64,000 nt of DNA, taken from positions 1,375,501-1,439,500 of the forward strand of contig NZ_CP029639.1 of NCBI RefSeq assembly GCF_003268635.1. Reading direction: 5' to 3'. A model generated the notes under the pieces. It worked only from the letters and a program-made list of their open reading frames with translations, made no database searches and was not told the DNA's origin. Shown piece after piece: positions 20,615 to 29,614 of this stretch. How positions within the stretch are numbered: the first letter of the stretch is position 1; each line of letters opens with the position of its first letter. Source of the DNA: Paenibacillus sp. DCT19. Lineage in GTDB: Bacteria > Bacillota > Bacilli > Paenibacillales > Paenibacillaceae. Both the position numbers and the translations under genes were made by a program.

Positions 20615-21505
20615 GTGAATACAAAGTCTAGCTTGTATCGCAAAGAGAGGCTGTACGGATATTTGTTTATTACACCTCCAATTCTAGGTCTGCTGATCTT
20701 TGTTCTGTTCCCTTTCTTATATTCGTTGTACGGTTCGTTCACGGATTGGGATGGCTTGGGACAGATGAACTTTATCGGTTTAGCCAATTTTAAGGATTTG
20801 CTCACAGATGATCTGTTTTACAAAGCGATGTTTAACACCTTTTATCTGATGCTGGGTATTCCGATTGGATTGTTACTTGCACTCTTGCTCGCAATGGGCT
20901 TGAATCGCAAAATTCCCGGTACAACGACGTTCCGCGTAATCTATTATATTCCGGTTATTTCTTCCCTTGCGGCCGTATCCATCATGTGGAACTGGGCTTA
21001 TAACGGGGATTACGGATTGGTTAACCAGTTCCTTGCACTCTTCGGCATTGAAGGTCCTAACTGGCTGGCTAACAAAGATACAGTCAAACCAGCTCTCATT
21101 ATTATGACGGTGTGGAAAGGTCTGGGGTACACGATGTTGCTGTATCTGGCTGCCCTACAAAGCGTATCACGTACATACTACGAGGCGGCTGAGCTGGACG
21201 GAGCGAACGGGTTCCAGATTTTCCGTAACATCACCTGGCCGATGGTGAAGCCAGTTACCTTCTTCCTCGTGGTTACCAATATTATTGGTGGCTCCCAGAT
21301 CTTTACCGAGATGAACATTATGACCCCTACAGGCGGTCCTGAGTATTCATCGGCGTCGATCGTTTTCTACATCTGGCAAAAAGCGTTCAGCAACCTGCAA
21401 ATGGGTTACGCCTCAGCGATGGCCATGATTCTTGGTGTTTTCATCTTTGTCATTACTTTGGTGCAATTCAAATTAAACGAAAGATCAGCCTATGATGGGG
21501 ATTGA
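20615..21505 (+). CDS. sugar ABC transporter permease (MalF/AraP-like)
   Basis: About 296 residues from GTG 20615, which follows AGGGGTG. Six membrane helices are seen, and the ABC permease EAA loop reads YYEAAELDGANGFQIFRNIT. It forms the membrane channel together with the permease at 21533. The operon encodes no ATPase, so a shared MsmX-type ATPase elsewhere on the chromosome is expected, as is known for Bacillus AraNPQ. Confidence 0.93.
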   Translation: MNTKSSLYRKERLYGYLFITPPILGLLIFVLFPFLYSLYGSFTDWDGLGQMNFIGLANFKDLLTDDLFYKAMFNTFYLMLGIPIGLLLALLLAMGLNRKIPGTTTFRVIYYIPVISSLAAVSIMWNWAYNGDYGLVNQFLALFGIEGPNWLANKDTVKPALIIMTVWKGLGYTMLLYLAALQSVSRTYYEAAELDGANGFQIFRNITWPMVKPVTFFLVVTNIIGGSQIFTEMNIMTPTGGPEYSSASIVFYIWQKAFSNLQMGYASAMAMILGVFIFVITLVQFKLNERSAYDGD

Positions 21506-21532
21506 TGGTCAAGGGAAAGGAGTGAACCGGAG

Positions 21533-22375
21533 ATGTCTTACAGTCAAAGAAGGAAAGTAACGAACTCGATTATTTTTATCGTACTCGCGATTGGTGCTAT
21601 AGCAATGGTTGCCCCATTGATCTGGATGCTGTCCACGTCGTTGAAGGAGAAACAGGATGTATTTGCACTTCCTCCTGTGTGGATTCCAGAAGTATTCCAA
21701 TTTGAAAAGTATAAAGAAATCTGGGAAGCTGGCCCGTTACTCAGCGGGATCAAAAACAGCTTGATCATTGCATTGAGTGTCACTGTGGTGGGTACATTTA
21801 CGTCCAGTATCGCCGCTTTTGCTTTTGCCAAATTGAGATTTCCACATAAAAACAAACTGTTTCTTGCTCTGCTTGCATCCATGATGATTCCTTATCCAAC
21901 TGTCATGATTCCACAATTTATGATGTTCTCTAAGCTGGGCTGGGTAGATACATTACTGCCGCTGATTGTACCCGGATTGTTCGGTAACGTCATTATGATC
22001 TTCTTCCTGCGGCAATATCTGCTTAGTGTTCCAGATGCGATTATAGAAGCAGCCAAAATTGATGGAAGCTCCTATTTCCGGCTCTATTCCAGCATTACCT
22101 TCCCATTGATCAAACCTGCGATTGCAGCACAGTTAATTCTGTGGTTCATGGGAATCTGGAATGATTATCTGGCTCCAATTATCTACCTGAACTCACCGGA
22201 GAAGCAGACCTTACAGCTTGTTATCGCAAACTTCAATGCGACCTATGCGATACAGACGGATTATCCGCTTATTATGGCTGCGTCCATCGTTGCGTTGCTC
22301 CCAGTACTCATTGTCTTCTTAGTCTTCCAGAAGCAAATTATTGAATCTGTTGCGATCTCTGGAGTAAAAGGATGA
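21533..22375 (+). CDS. sugar ABC transporter permease (MalG/AraQ-like)
   Basis: The 280-residue permease has six helices and the EAA loop DAIIEAAKIDGSSYFRLYSS, typical of the MalG subfamily. The ATG follows AAAGGAG at good spacing. Its stop overlaps the ATG of the arabinanase lipoprotein gene (ATGA overlap), showing that the surface hydrolase and the importer are translated as one unit. Confidence 0.93.
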   Translation: MSYSQRRKVTNSIIFIVLAIGAIAMVAPLIWMLSTSLKEKQDVFALPPVWIPEVFQFEKYKEIWEAGPLLSGIKNSLIIALSVTVVGTFTSSIAAFAFAKLRFPHKNKLFLALLASMMIPYPTVMIPQFMMFSKLGWVDTLLPLIVPGLFGNVIMIFFLRQYLLSVPDAIIEAAKIDGSSYFRLYSSITFPLIKPAIAAQLILWFMGIWNDYLAPIIYLNSPEKQTLQLVIANFNATYAIQTDYPLIMAASIVALLPVLIVFLVFQKQIIESVAISGVKG

Positions 22376-23850
22376 TCTCGTTGAGAAAGCGTGGCTGGAA
22401 CCTAAACAAGAGAGGAGTGGTTGCTTCAGTGCTATTGTTCCTATTGATTGGTGCGACGGGTTGTTCTGGAGAGGGGGCAGAGGCAGATGTGCCTCGCCCG
22501 ACCTTCCCTGAGGAACCACAAGATACCGTACTTTATGATACTTCCATATTGGATGATGAGTCTCGTTGGACAGTAAATAATGCCCACGACCCAGCGATTA
22601 TCAAAACAGATCAGGGTTACTATGTATATTCCACAGACGTTCGTGTTGCGGGAGAACCTAAACCTGGTGTGATGGTGCGAAAATCACAGGATCTCATCAA
22701 CTGGACATGGGTTGGTCAAGCCCTACCAGGCATTCCGCAGGAAGCATTGGACTGGACAGGAGCCGTGAATTTATGGGCACCGGATGTTACGAAGGTAGGG
22801 GATACGTACCGCATGTATTACTCGGCTTCTACTTTTGGCAGCACGCGGTCAGCCATTGGTTTGCAGACATCCACTTCTCCAGAAGGGCCTTGGAAAGACG
22901 AAGGACTTGTAGTGAGCACATTGGAGAACGAACAGGATAAACTAAATGCCATTGATGCGAATCCTGTGTTGGATGCCGACGGCAATCCGTGGATGGTGTA
23001 CGGCTCATTCTTCGATGGCATTTATATTGCGCCACTCGATCCAGACACGGGCAAAATTAAGGAAGAGGGTTATGGTACTCGCATTGCCGCACGTGATCGG
23101 GCAACCGAAGAGGGGGCAGTGGAAGGACCGTACATCGTATACCATCCTGAGTTCAAAAAATACTATCTATTTGTCTCGTATGATTCCTTGTTCGAGGATT
23201 ACAACGTAAGGGTCGCGCGTGCTGATTCAATTACAGGCCCGTACACAGATATAAACGGCATGAACATGCTTGATACAGAGCATCTACCACAATACGAGAT
23301 TGGAACCAAGGTGGTAGGTGGTTATCGCTTTACAGAGGGTGAGGGCTGGGTTGCTCCCGGTCATAATTCTGTATTGCAAGACGGTGACGATTATTACATC
23401 GTGCATCATGCCAGAGGGGAGACGGATAAAAACTGGCCGTACCTGCATGTGCGCAAGATGTTATGGACGAAGGATGGCTGGCCAGTTGTCTCGCCCGAAC
23501 GTTATGCTGGCGAGACAGTACAGGATATTCCTAAATCGATGATTGCTGGGGAATGGGAAGGTATGGAGCTTGATCCGTCTGTTGACGGACAGGTTCAAGC
23601 ATCTCCATTCACCTTGCAGCGTAACGGCAAAGTCACAAGCGAAAACGATTCAGGTACGTGGACATTCGATGGCAAACACACACTCACGATTGAATGGAAG
23701 GAACGTAATTCAAACGGAGCATCCACAGAGGAGCTGCAAGTGATCCCGTCGTGGGACTGGGAACTGAGCAAGCCAGCTCTTGTGGTCACAGGTCTGAATG
23801 ACCGTGGCATCGCCGTATGGGGGAAACAACTGAGCGAAGAGGTTCGATGA
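22372..23850 (+). CDS. GH43 endo-arabinanase lipoprotein
   Basis: A 492-residue protein. It has a signal peptide with lipobox IGATGC, so it should be anchored on the outer face of the membrane. The GH43 propeller carries its three carboxylates in NAHDPAIIK, in NAIDANPVLDADG and in EGPYIVYHPEF, and the local sequence is most like arabinan endo-1,5-alpha-L-arabinosidases. From about residue 385 a small C-terminal beta domain (AGEWEGMELDPSVDGQ, then GTWTFDGKHTLTIEW) follows, as in long AbnB-like enzymes. The last codons (GTT CGA TGA) lie inside the first unit of the tandem repeat at 23841-24890, which may mean the repeat unit includes the 3' end of this gene. Confidence 0.92.
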   Translation: MISLRKRGWNLNKRGVVASVLLFLLIGATGCSGEGAEADVPRPTFPEEPQDTVLYDTSILDDESRWTVNNAHDPAIIKTDQGYYVYSTDVRVAGEPKPGVMVRKSQDLINWTWVGQALPGIPQEALDWTGAVNLWAPDVTKVGDTYRMYYSASTFGSTRSAIGLQTSTSPEGPWKDEGLVVSTLENEQDKLNAIDANPVLDADGNPWMVYGSFFDGIYIAPLDPDTGKIKEEGYGTRIAARDRATEEGAVEGPYIVYHPEFKKYYLFVSYDSLFEDYNVRVARADSITGPYTDINGMNMLDTEHLPQYEIGTKVVGGYRFTEGEGWVAPGHNSVLQDGDDYYIVHHARGETDKNWPYLHVRKMLWTKDGWPVVSPERYAGETVQDIPKSMIAGEWEGMELDPSVDGQVQASPFTLQRNGKVTSENDSGTWTFDGKHTLTIEWKERNSNGASTEELQVIPSWDWELSKPALVVTGLNDRGIAVWGKQLSEEVR

Positions 23851-24890
23851 GAACCTTATAGAGCGCGTATGAATAAGCGCAAAGCTTCGCCTTGAAGGGG
23901 CATCAAGCAGTGGAGGGGGAGGAAGGGAGCCGAAGGAGCGTGTTTGTCCTCGGATTTCAACTGCTGAAGAGCAGATGGAAGGAAATCAGAGGACAAGAGA
24001 GCGACGCAGGCCCATCCTCCCCCGGAACGTCCGCGCTGCCCCTCACCATCAGGTTTGTTACTCAGGTGCAGTCGACAGGAAGGTAGTCGACTGTCCACAA
24101 CCTATCGAGCCACAATAATGGTTCGATGAGAAACTTATAGAAGCGCGCATGAATAAGCGCGAAGCTTCGCCTTGAAGGGGCATCAAGCAGTGAAGGGGAA
24201 GGAAGGAGCCGAAGGAGCGTGTTTGTCCTCGGATTTCAACTGCTGAAGAGCAGATGGAAGGAAATCAGAGGACAAGAGAGCGACGCAGGCCCATCCTCCC
24301 CCGGAACGTCCGCGCTGCCCCTCACCATCAGGTTTGTTACTCAGGTGCAGTCGACAGGAAGGTAGTCGACTGTCCACAACCTATCGAGCCACAATAATGG
24401 TTCGATGAGAAACTTATAGAAGCGCGCATGAATAAGCGCGAAGCTTCGCCTTGAAGGGGCATCAAGCAGTGAAGGGGAAGGAAGGAGCCGAAGGAGCGTG
24501 TTTGTCCTCGGATTTCAACTGCTGAAGAGCAGATGGAAGGAAATCGGAGGACAAGAAAGCGACGCAGGCCCATCCTACCCCGGCACGTCCGCGTTGCCCT
24601 CTCTTGCTCAGGTGCAGTCGACAGGAAGGTAGTCGACTGTCCACAACTTATCGAGCCACAACAATGGTTCGATGAGAACCTTATAGAAGCGCGCATGAAT
24701 AAGCGCGAAGCTTCGCCTTGAAGGGGCATCAAGCAGTGAAGGGGAAGGAAGGAGCCGAAGGAGCGTGTTTGTCCTCGGATTTCAACTGCTGAAGAGCAGA
24801 TGGAAGGAAATCGGAGGACAAGAAAGCGACGCAGGCCCATCCTACCCCGGAACGTCCGCGCTGCCCCTCACGCCCAGGTTTGCTCGTTTT
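23841..24890 (+). repeat. four tandem structured repeats (279, 279, 267 and about 225 bp)
   Basis: Units begin at 23841, 24120, 24399 and 24666, each with GGTTCGATGAGAA. The third has a 12-bp deletion and the fourth is truncated before the next gene. Each unit holds several potential hairpins: TTGTCCTCGGATTTC pairing with GAAATCGGAGGACAA around an inner CTGCT/AGCAG stem, a perfect CAGTCGAC/GTCGACTG stem, and GCGC arms near the start. Open frames on both strands within it are artefacts of the repetition. The function is unknown; it could be a dispersed GC-rich repeat, an RNA element or a processing signal in the arabinan transcript. Confidence 0.9.
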
Positions 24891-24945
24891 CACCAGCTTA
24901 TATCGTTCTCTTCAAACCAATGCCAAATAGAAAGGAAGCAATCTT

Positions 24946-25929
24946 ATGACACAATCCATTACATTTACCAATCCTATTCTGGAACAGCGTGCCGATCCGT
25001 GGGTGTATCGCCATACGGATGGTTACTATTATTTTTCCGCTTCTGTGCCTGCATTCGACCGGATCGAAATCCGTCGTGCGCGCACAATTGAGGAGCTCAA
25101 GGATGCGGAGCCGGTGACGGCATGGCACAAACGCGACACTGGACCAATGAGCGCCAATATCTGGGCACCTGAGATTCATTTTATCGACGGAAAATGGTAT
25201 ATCTATTTTGCCGCAGCACATACCAGTGAGACGAATGAAGGTTTGTTTGATCACCGGATGTACGTACTGGAAAATGAATCTGCGAACCCACTGGAGGGTG
25301 AGTGGGTGGAGAAAGGGCAGACGTTGACGCGCTGGGAGAGCTTTGCTTTGGACGCTACGACGTTTGAGCACCGAGGCATCCGCTATCTCGTTTGGGCACA
25401 GAAAGACCCGGATATCCCAGGTAACTCTAACCTGTATATTTCCGAGATGGAGAATCCGTGGACACTGCGCGGAGAACAGGTCATGATCTCTACACCTGAA
25501 TATGATTGGGAGATCATCGGTTTCAAAGTCAATGAAGGTGCAGCTGTTTTGCACCGAAATGGACGTATTTTCATTGGTTATTCAGCCAGTGCCACAGATT
25601 ATAATTATTGCATGGGATTACTCACAGCGGATGAGAATGCCAATCTGCTCGATCCAGCAAGCTGGGTGAAGTCACCTGAACCAGTATTCCAGACATGTGA
25701 AGCGAACGGCCAGTATGGCCCAGGCCACAACAGCTTTACCGTAACGCCAGATGGGCAGACGGATATCCTCATTTATCACGCCCGTAACTACAAAGAGATC
25801 GAGGGAGATCCGCTCTATGATCCTAACCGTCATGCCCGTGCTCAAGTAATCCGCTGGAGAGAGGACGGTACACCTGATTTTGGTGTTCCTGTTCCAGATG
25901 GTAAAGCTGTAGCTGGAGTGGAACAATAA
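24946..25929 (+). CDS. GH43 family cytoplasmic arabinosidase
   Basis: A 327-residue single-domain GH43 propeller without signal peptide. The catalytic base Asp is in EQRADPWVYRH, the pKa-modulating Asp in ALDATTFEH and the acid Glu in KVNEGAAVLHR. The pattern (NIWAPEIHFIDGKWYIYFAA, then GPGHNSFTVTPDG) fits alpha-L-arabinofuranosidase or exo-arabinanase subfamilies of GH43. It should trim imported arabino-oligosaccharides together with AbfA. The ATG follows AAAGGAAG. The repeat array separates it from the operon upstream, and a terminator at 25957 closes the unit. Confidence 0.9.
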   Translation: MTQSITFTNPILEQRADPWVYRHTDGYYYFSASVPAFDRIEIRRARTIEELKDAEPVTAWHKRDTGPMSANIWAPEIHFIDGKWYIYFAAAHTSETNEGLFDHRMYVLENESANPLEGEWVEKGQTLTRWESFALDATTFEHRGIRYLVWAQKDPDIPGNSNLYISEMENPWTLRGEQVMISTPEYDWEIIGFKVNEGAAVLHRNGRIFIGYSASATDYNYCMGLLTADENANLLDPASWVKSPEPVFQTCEANGQYGPGHNSFTVTPDGQTDILIYHARNYKEIEGDPLYDPNRHARAQVIRWREDGTPDFGVPVPDGKAVAGVEQ

Positions 25930-25956
25930 TTGGATATTTGATAAAATGTAAACAAT

Positions 25957-26003
25957 AGAAGTAGCCCTTGGTCAGTATAATATCTGATTAAGGGCTTCTT
26001 TTG
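25957..26003 (+). terminator. terminator of the arabinan operon
   Basis: AGAAGTAGCCCTTGGTCAG pairs with CTGATTAAGGGCTTCTT, followed by TTGTTATT. Confidence 0.75.
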
Positions 26004-26146
26004 TTATTGTAAAAAGGTTTGAACTAACATAAGGCATGAATTGAATCCGTTCTTGCACCTTTCACGTATACAACCTATAAATGAAGTTGATATATAGATA
26101 GACTACAGATTTTTAGTTCATGTATATCATGCTGGGAGGACAATAT

Positions 26147-26992
26147 ATGGAATCACGCGAGACGTTGGATCAGGAGTTAGAGCAGATATATAAATGGGAG
26201 AAAGAGCAGAAGGACTTGTTCATTTGGGACAAAATCGGTCGTCTGCCATTTGCTATGTTAGACAAAGTTATGCCTAAGGCATTGAAAGATAAAATTGGGA
26301 ACTCGCTTAATGAAGTAGGACAGTATGTACAGCATGGTGGTAAATTTCTCGTTCAGAAGAAGAAGGTGGCGAAGCTGTTACAGGAGGAAGCTCAGCGATC
26401 AGGTCATTCGATGTTAGGGCATACGGATCGTCTTGAACAGGAAGCTGAGGAAGAGGACACAGCGAAAATTCACAGTGTGGAGAACCTGCCTCTTGAAGTG
26501 TTGGATCGCGTAGCGGATAACATTGCCGAGAGTCGTACCAAGTTTGCGGCAGCGCAAGGAGCGGCAACGGGCATTGGTGGCATCGTGACGATTGCAGCGG
26601 ATATTCCAATGGTGATGGGGCTTTCTTTGAAAGTATTGCAGGAGATGGCGTTATGTTACGGTTATGATCCAGATGAGCCACAGGAGCGTATTTTCATCGT
26701 GAAGTGTCTGCAATTTACATCGGCGGATATCGTAGGTAAGAAGGCAATCATCGATGAACTGACGGATTACGAGAATCCTGATAAACAGGTTGAGGTCATG
26801 TCGCAAATGCAAGGATGGCGAGAAGTTTTTGAATCCTATCGTGAGTCCTTTGGATGGAAAAAGCTATTTCAACTCATTCCGATTGCCGGCATGATCTTTG
26901 GTTCGGTGAGCAATAAAAACACGATTCGAGATGTAGCCGAGACGGGCAAAATGCTCTACAAAAAACGGCTGATTCTTCAACGATTAAAGTGA
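26147..26992 (+). CDS. EcsC family protein
   Basis: About 281 residues from ATG 26147 (MESRETL), which follows GGGAGG at good spacing; an upstream in-frame ATG at 26120 has none. The central part (AAAQGAATGIGGIVTIAADI, then MGLSLKVLQEMALCYGY) is the hydrophobic EcsC core, followed by the typical GWKKLFQLIPIAGMIFGSVS near the end. EcsC proteins are associated with the membrane and have been tied to ABC transporter EcsAB function in Bacillus, but no ecsAB genes are nearby. It is a single gene. Confidence 0.88.
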   Translation: MESRETLDQELEQIYKWEKEQKDLFIWDKIGRLPFAMLDKVMPKALKDKIGNSLNEVGQYVQHGGKFLVQKKKVAKLLQEEAQRSGHSMLGHTDRLEQEAEEEDTAKIHSVENLPLEVLDRVADNIAESRTKFAAAQGAATGIGGIVTIAADIPMVMGLSLKVLQEMALCYGYDPDEPQERIFIVKCLQFTSADIVGKKAIIDELTDYENPDKQVEVMSQMQGWREVFESYRESFGWKKLFQLIPIAGMIFGSVSNKNTIRDVAETGKMLYKKRLILQRLK

Positions 26993-27029
26993 GATTTTAA
27001 TAAGGTCTGCCTGAAAGAGAGGAACAAAC

Positions 27030-27518
27030 ATGTTAGACAAACAAGGTTTCTACCACTTATTAGATAGTAATAATATAGAATACGAAAGTATTGAACACCC
27101 AGCAGTATATACGATGGAGGAAATATTCTCTTATCAAATTCCACATACAGAGCATATCGTGAAAAATCTATTTCTACGTGATGACAAAAAACGAAACTAT
27201 TATCTGGTGACTATAGCCGGAACGAAGTCCGTTGATTTGAGAAGTTTGAGCGAAACGATACCTAGTCGCAAACTAAGCTTTGCTAGTGAGAAGGATTTGT
27301 TGGAACTCCTCAGACTGGAAAAAGGACATGTGAATCCGATGGGAGTTCTCAATAATGTTCAGCAAAACGTAACCGTAGTCTTTGACAAGGATCTAGTCGG
27401 TCAAAAAATCGGAATTCATCCCATGGAAAATACAGCGACTGTATTCCTTGAATTTGAAGATGTTAAGGCATTGATTGCAGCTCATGGCAGTAGCATCGTC
27501 ATGTGTGACATTGAATAA
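27030..27518 (+). CDS. ProX-like aminoacyl-tRNA(Pro) deacylase (YbaK/INS domain)
   Basis: This free-standing 162-residue editing domain is homologous to the INS domain of bacterial ProRS. Diagnostic features are the conserved lysine region HIVKNLFLRDDKKRNYYLVT and the substrate pocket loop KGHVNPMGVLNN. Such proteins (ProXp-ala/PrdX) hydrolyse Ala-tRNA(Pro) or Cys-tRNA(Pro) in trans in the cytoplasm. The proS gene in the same window (40595) has its own editing insertion, so this enzyme would supply a second activity. The ATG follows AAAGAGAGG. Confidence 0.88.
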   Translation: MLDKQGFYHLLDSNNIEYESIEHPAVYTMEEIFSYQIPHTEHIVKNLFLRDDKKRNYYLVTIAGTKSVDLRSLSETIPSRKLSFASEKDLLELLRLEKGHVNPMGVLNNVQQNVTVVFDKDLVGQKIGIHPMENTATVFLEFEDVKALIAAHGSSIVMCDIE

Positions 27519-27638
27519 AACGTGTGAAGTATGAGGTATGAAGGAAGTTAAGTACACGGTATCCTGTCCCGCGAAAAGGGTGGTTAGGTGGTCAGGTTGC
27601 CACCAATCAACCAACCAACTCAAACAAACAAATGTAAG

Positions 27639-27686
27639 CAAAGGGTTCCTACCGCTCTGTATGTACAGAGTGACAGGAACCCTTTA
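27639..27686. terminator. strong bidirectional hairpin after ProX-like gene
   Basis: AAAGGGTTCCT pairs with AGGAACCCTTT, and inside it CTCTGTA pairs with TACAGAG. There is no T run of note on either side, so termination is likely but not certain. Confidence 0.5.
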
Positions 27687-27761
27687 CTAATGGTATTACT
27701 AACTAACTAGCTACCTAACTAATTAGTTATCTAGCTACCCATCTAGTTACCTATCTATGAA

Positions 27762-27960
27762 TTCTAACGAATCCAATAGGCGCTAATTGGCGATATTTTA
27801 CTTAATAGAATTTCTAACGAATCTCAGAAGCTTTATTTTCCATATTGAGCCTCGTTATGAAGGATTATCTACTCGATATTTGGAAATAACGACGCTCAGG
27901 TTCGTTAGATCGGGAAATCAGCGGTAATTGTGAATATAAGAGTTGTCAGGTTCGTTAGAA
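27762..27960. repeat. spaced array of TTCTAACGAA motifs, about 50-bp period
   Basis: TTCTAACGAA occurs in forward orientation at 27762 and near 27812. The reverse complement TTCGTTAGA occurs at 27901 and 27951, and a weaker copy (CTCGTTATGA) lies near 27851. Spacing within each orientation is 50 bp. Downstream of each core a CTGAG/CTCAG and an ATTTCC element partly recur, so the unit is longer than the core. Confidence 0.7.
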
Positions 27961-28070
27961 CACGGACAGACGGATTTAGAGACAATTAACGTGGTTGACC
28001 CTTGTCGAACGTAATGTCGAACGTAATCCTAGTAACGATCCGACCCGCTAAGTAAGGTCGAGCGCAGTTC

Positions 28071-28180
28071 AGAACCACAGAGAACCACAGAGAACCACAG
28101 AGAACCGCTCAGAACCGTACAGATCCGACAGATCCGTACAGAACCATAGAGATCCAAAGAGAACGTCCAGAGCTGTCCAG
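28071..28180. repeat. 10-bp tandem repeat array
   Basis: AGAACCACAG is repeated exactly at 28071, 28081 and 28091. It then decays through AGAACCGCTC, AGAACCGTAC, AGATCCGACA and related units up to about 28180, keeping 10-bp phase throughout. Confidence 0.8.
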
Positions 28181-28339
28181 ATCGAATGCTCTAGTACGGC
28201 TCAGGTACTGTTACCAAGTTCAAGTGAGCTCCAGAACACTCAGACTCTTTCATTTGAGGTTAAGTAAGCACTGGTACGTCCAAGGCATCGTCACACAGTC
28301 CAAGCACGTACCAGCCCGCGCTTGCTCATCTATCTTTCT

Positions 28340-29614
28340 TTACTCTTCGCTACCGTTCTCATCTGACCAACGCTTCAGCAGTTGATCTGAAGGGAGCAAG
28401 AAGGTCAATATTCCGAGCAGTGGCAAGAAGCTACACACCTGCATAACTGGTGATACGCCGAATACATCAATCCAGTTGCCCAGTACGAGCGCACCTAGAC
28501 CGCCCATACCGAAGGCAAGACCTGTGATCAGACCCGAGACGGTACCGATTTTGCCCGGGATCAGCATTTGTGCGTACACGACAGTAACCGAGAAACTGGA
28601 TAACATGATGAAGCCGATGATGGTTAACAGTACGCCTGTCCAGAACAGATTAGCGAACGGCAGCAACAGCGTTAAGGGAGCTGCACATGCCATAGATAGG
28701 AAAATAAGATTACGTTTGCCGAATCGGTCGGCAAGTGGTCCTCCGAAGAAGGTACCCAGTGCTCCTGCTGCTAGGAATAGGAAAATGTAAATTTGTGCGT
28801 CAGGTGTAGAAAGGTTAAAACTTTCTATAAGATTAAAGGCATAGAAACTACCAATCGCTGCGATATATAGGGAGCGGACAAAAACGAGCAAGATCAGAAT
28901 CGTAATCGCTACAGCGATTTTCTTACGTAATGCCGGGTTAGGAATTCGGCGTGCTGCTGCTTGTTTTCGTAAGTAACTGCCTGATTTCAGCATCCGTCCA
29001 TACCAACGTGCAATGTAGATCTGAACGGCAATACCTGCTGCTGCAATACCTGTAAATCCAATAGCACCGAAGAGACCAAACGGAATGAAGATCCAACGCG
29101 TTAGCAGTGGAGCCAAAGATTGTCCTGCATTGCCTCCAACTTGAAAGATCGATTGTGCCAAACCACGACGTGCGCCAGCGGCCATATGAGATACTCTAGA
29201 GCCTTCGGGATGGAAGGCGGCGGAGCCGAGCCCGACAAAAATAACAGAAATGAGAACGGCCATATAGTTATCAGCAAAGGCCAACAGGAGCATGCCTGTA
29301 AACGTGAAGCCCATACCGATCGGTAGAATGGAAGGGGTTGGCTTCTTATCGGCAAACCATCCAACGACAGGCTGCATGATGGAGGCCGTGAAATTAATAG
29401 CGAAGGAAATCCAGCCAATCTGCGTGTAGGTGAGATGCATCGAATCCTTCAGAATCGGGAAGATTGCCGGAATAACCGACTGAATGGAATCGTTGAACAG
29501 ATGCACCAGACTGATGGCAATTAATATCCGGTATACGGTGCGTTGAGCATCCAATCCGGAGGGTGCCTGAGACCCTGCTGTTGCGTCTTTGGGTAAAGAG
29601 GTTTGCATGGACAT
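28340..29614 (-). CDS. MFS efflux transporter, Fsr (fosmidomycin resistance)-like
   Basis: About 424 residues with twelve predicted membrane helices. The conserved start LVHLFNDSIQSVIPAIFPIL, the motif VGLGSAAFHPEGSRVSHMAA and QSIFQVGGNAGQSLAPLL are characteristic of the Fsr subfamily. It is a cytoplasmic-membrane drug:proton antiporter; the natural substrate is unknown. The ATG at 29614 is nine bases after AAAGGAG and is preferred to the ATG at 29620, which is only three bases away. It is a single gene, with no terminator recognised downstream. Confidence 0.9.
   Translation of the reverse strand: MSMQTSLPKDATAGSQAPSGLDAQRTVYRILIAISLVHLFNDSIQSVIPAIFPILKDSMHLTYTQIGWISFAINFTASIMQPVVGWFADKKPTPSILPIGMGFTFTGMLLLAFADNYMAVLISVIFVGLGSAAFHPEGSRVSHMAAGARRGLAQSIFQVGGNAGQSLAPLLTRWIFIPFGLFGAIGFTGIAAAGIAVQIYIARWYGRMLKSGSYLRKQAAARRIPNPALRKKIAVAITILILLVFVRSLYIAAIGSFYAFNLIESFNLSTPDAQIYIFLFLAAGALGTFFGGPLADRFGKRNLIFLSMACAAPLTLLLPFANLFWTGVLLTIIGFIMLSSFSVTVVYAQMLIPGKIGTVSGLITGLAFGMGGLGALVLGNWIDVFGVSPVMQVCSFLPLLGILTFLLPSDQLLKRWSDENGSEE

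Larger units (their letters stand above)
27519..28339. other. 820-bp gene-free region built of several repeat types
   Basis: It contains a strong hairpin (27639-27686), a stretch of degenerate TAACTAAC/TAGCTACC tetramer repeats (about 27690-27757), a 50-bp-spaced motif array (27762-27960) and a 10-bp periodic array (28071-28180). No open frame with a ribosome binding site was found. Confidence 0.7.

Noticed and set aside
23856..24840. Open frames of 60-167 codons on both strands within the tandem repeats
   Set aside because: They repeat with the DNA units, have no ribosome binding sites and follow from the GC-rich repeat itself.
23841..24890. Possible CRISPR array or rRNA/tRNA-type gene
   Set aside because: Units are contiguous without unique spacers, and no tRNA cloverleaf or rRNA sequence was recognised.
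24898..25554. 218-codon minus-strand open frame opposite the cytoplasmic GH43 gene
   Set aside because: The plus strand encodes a complete GH43 with all three catalytic carboxylates.
27762..28180. Possible CRISPR array
   Set aside because: The repeat cores are too short (about 10 bp), change orientation, or have no spacers (10-bp array), and no cas genes are present.
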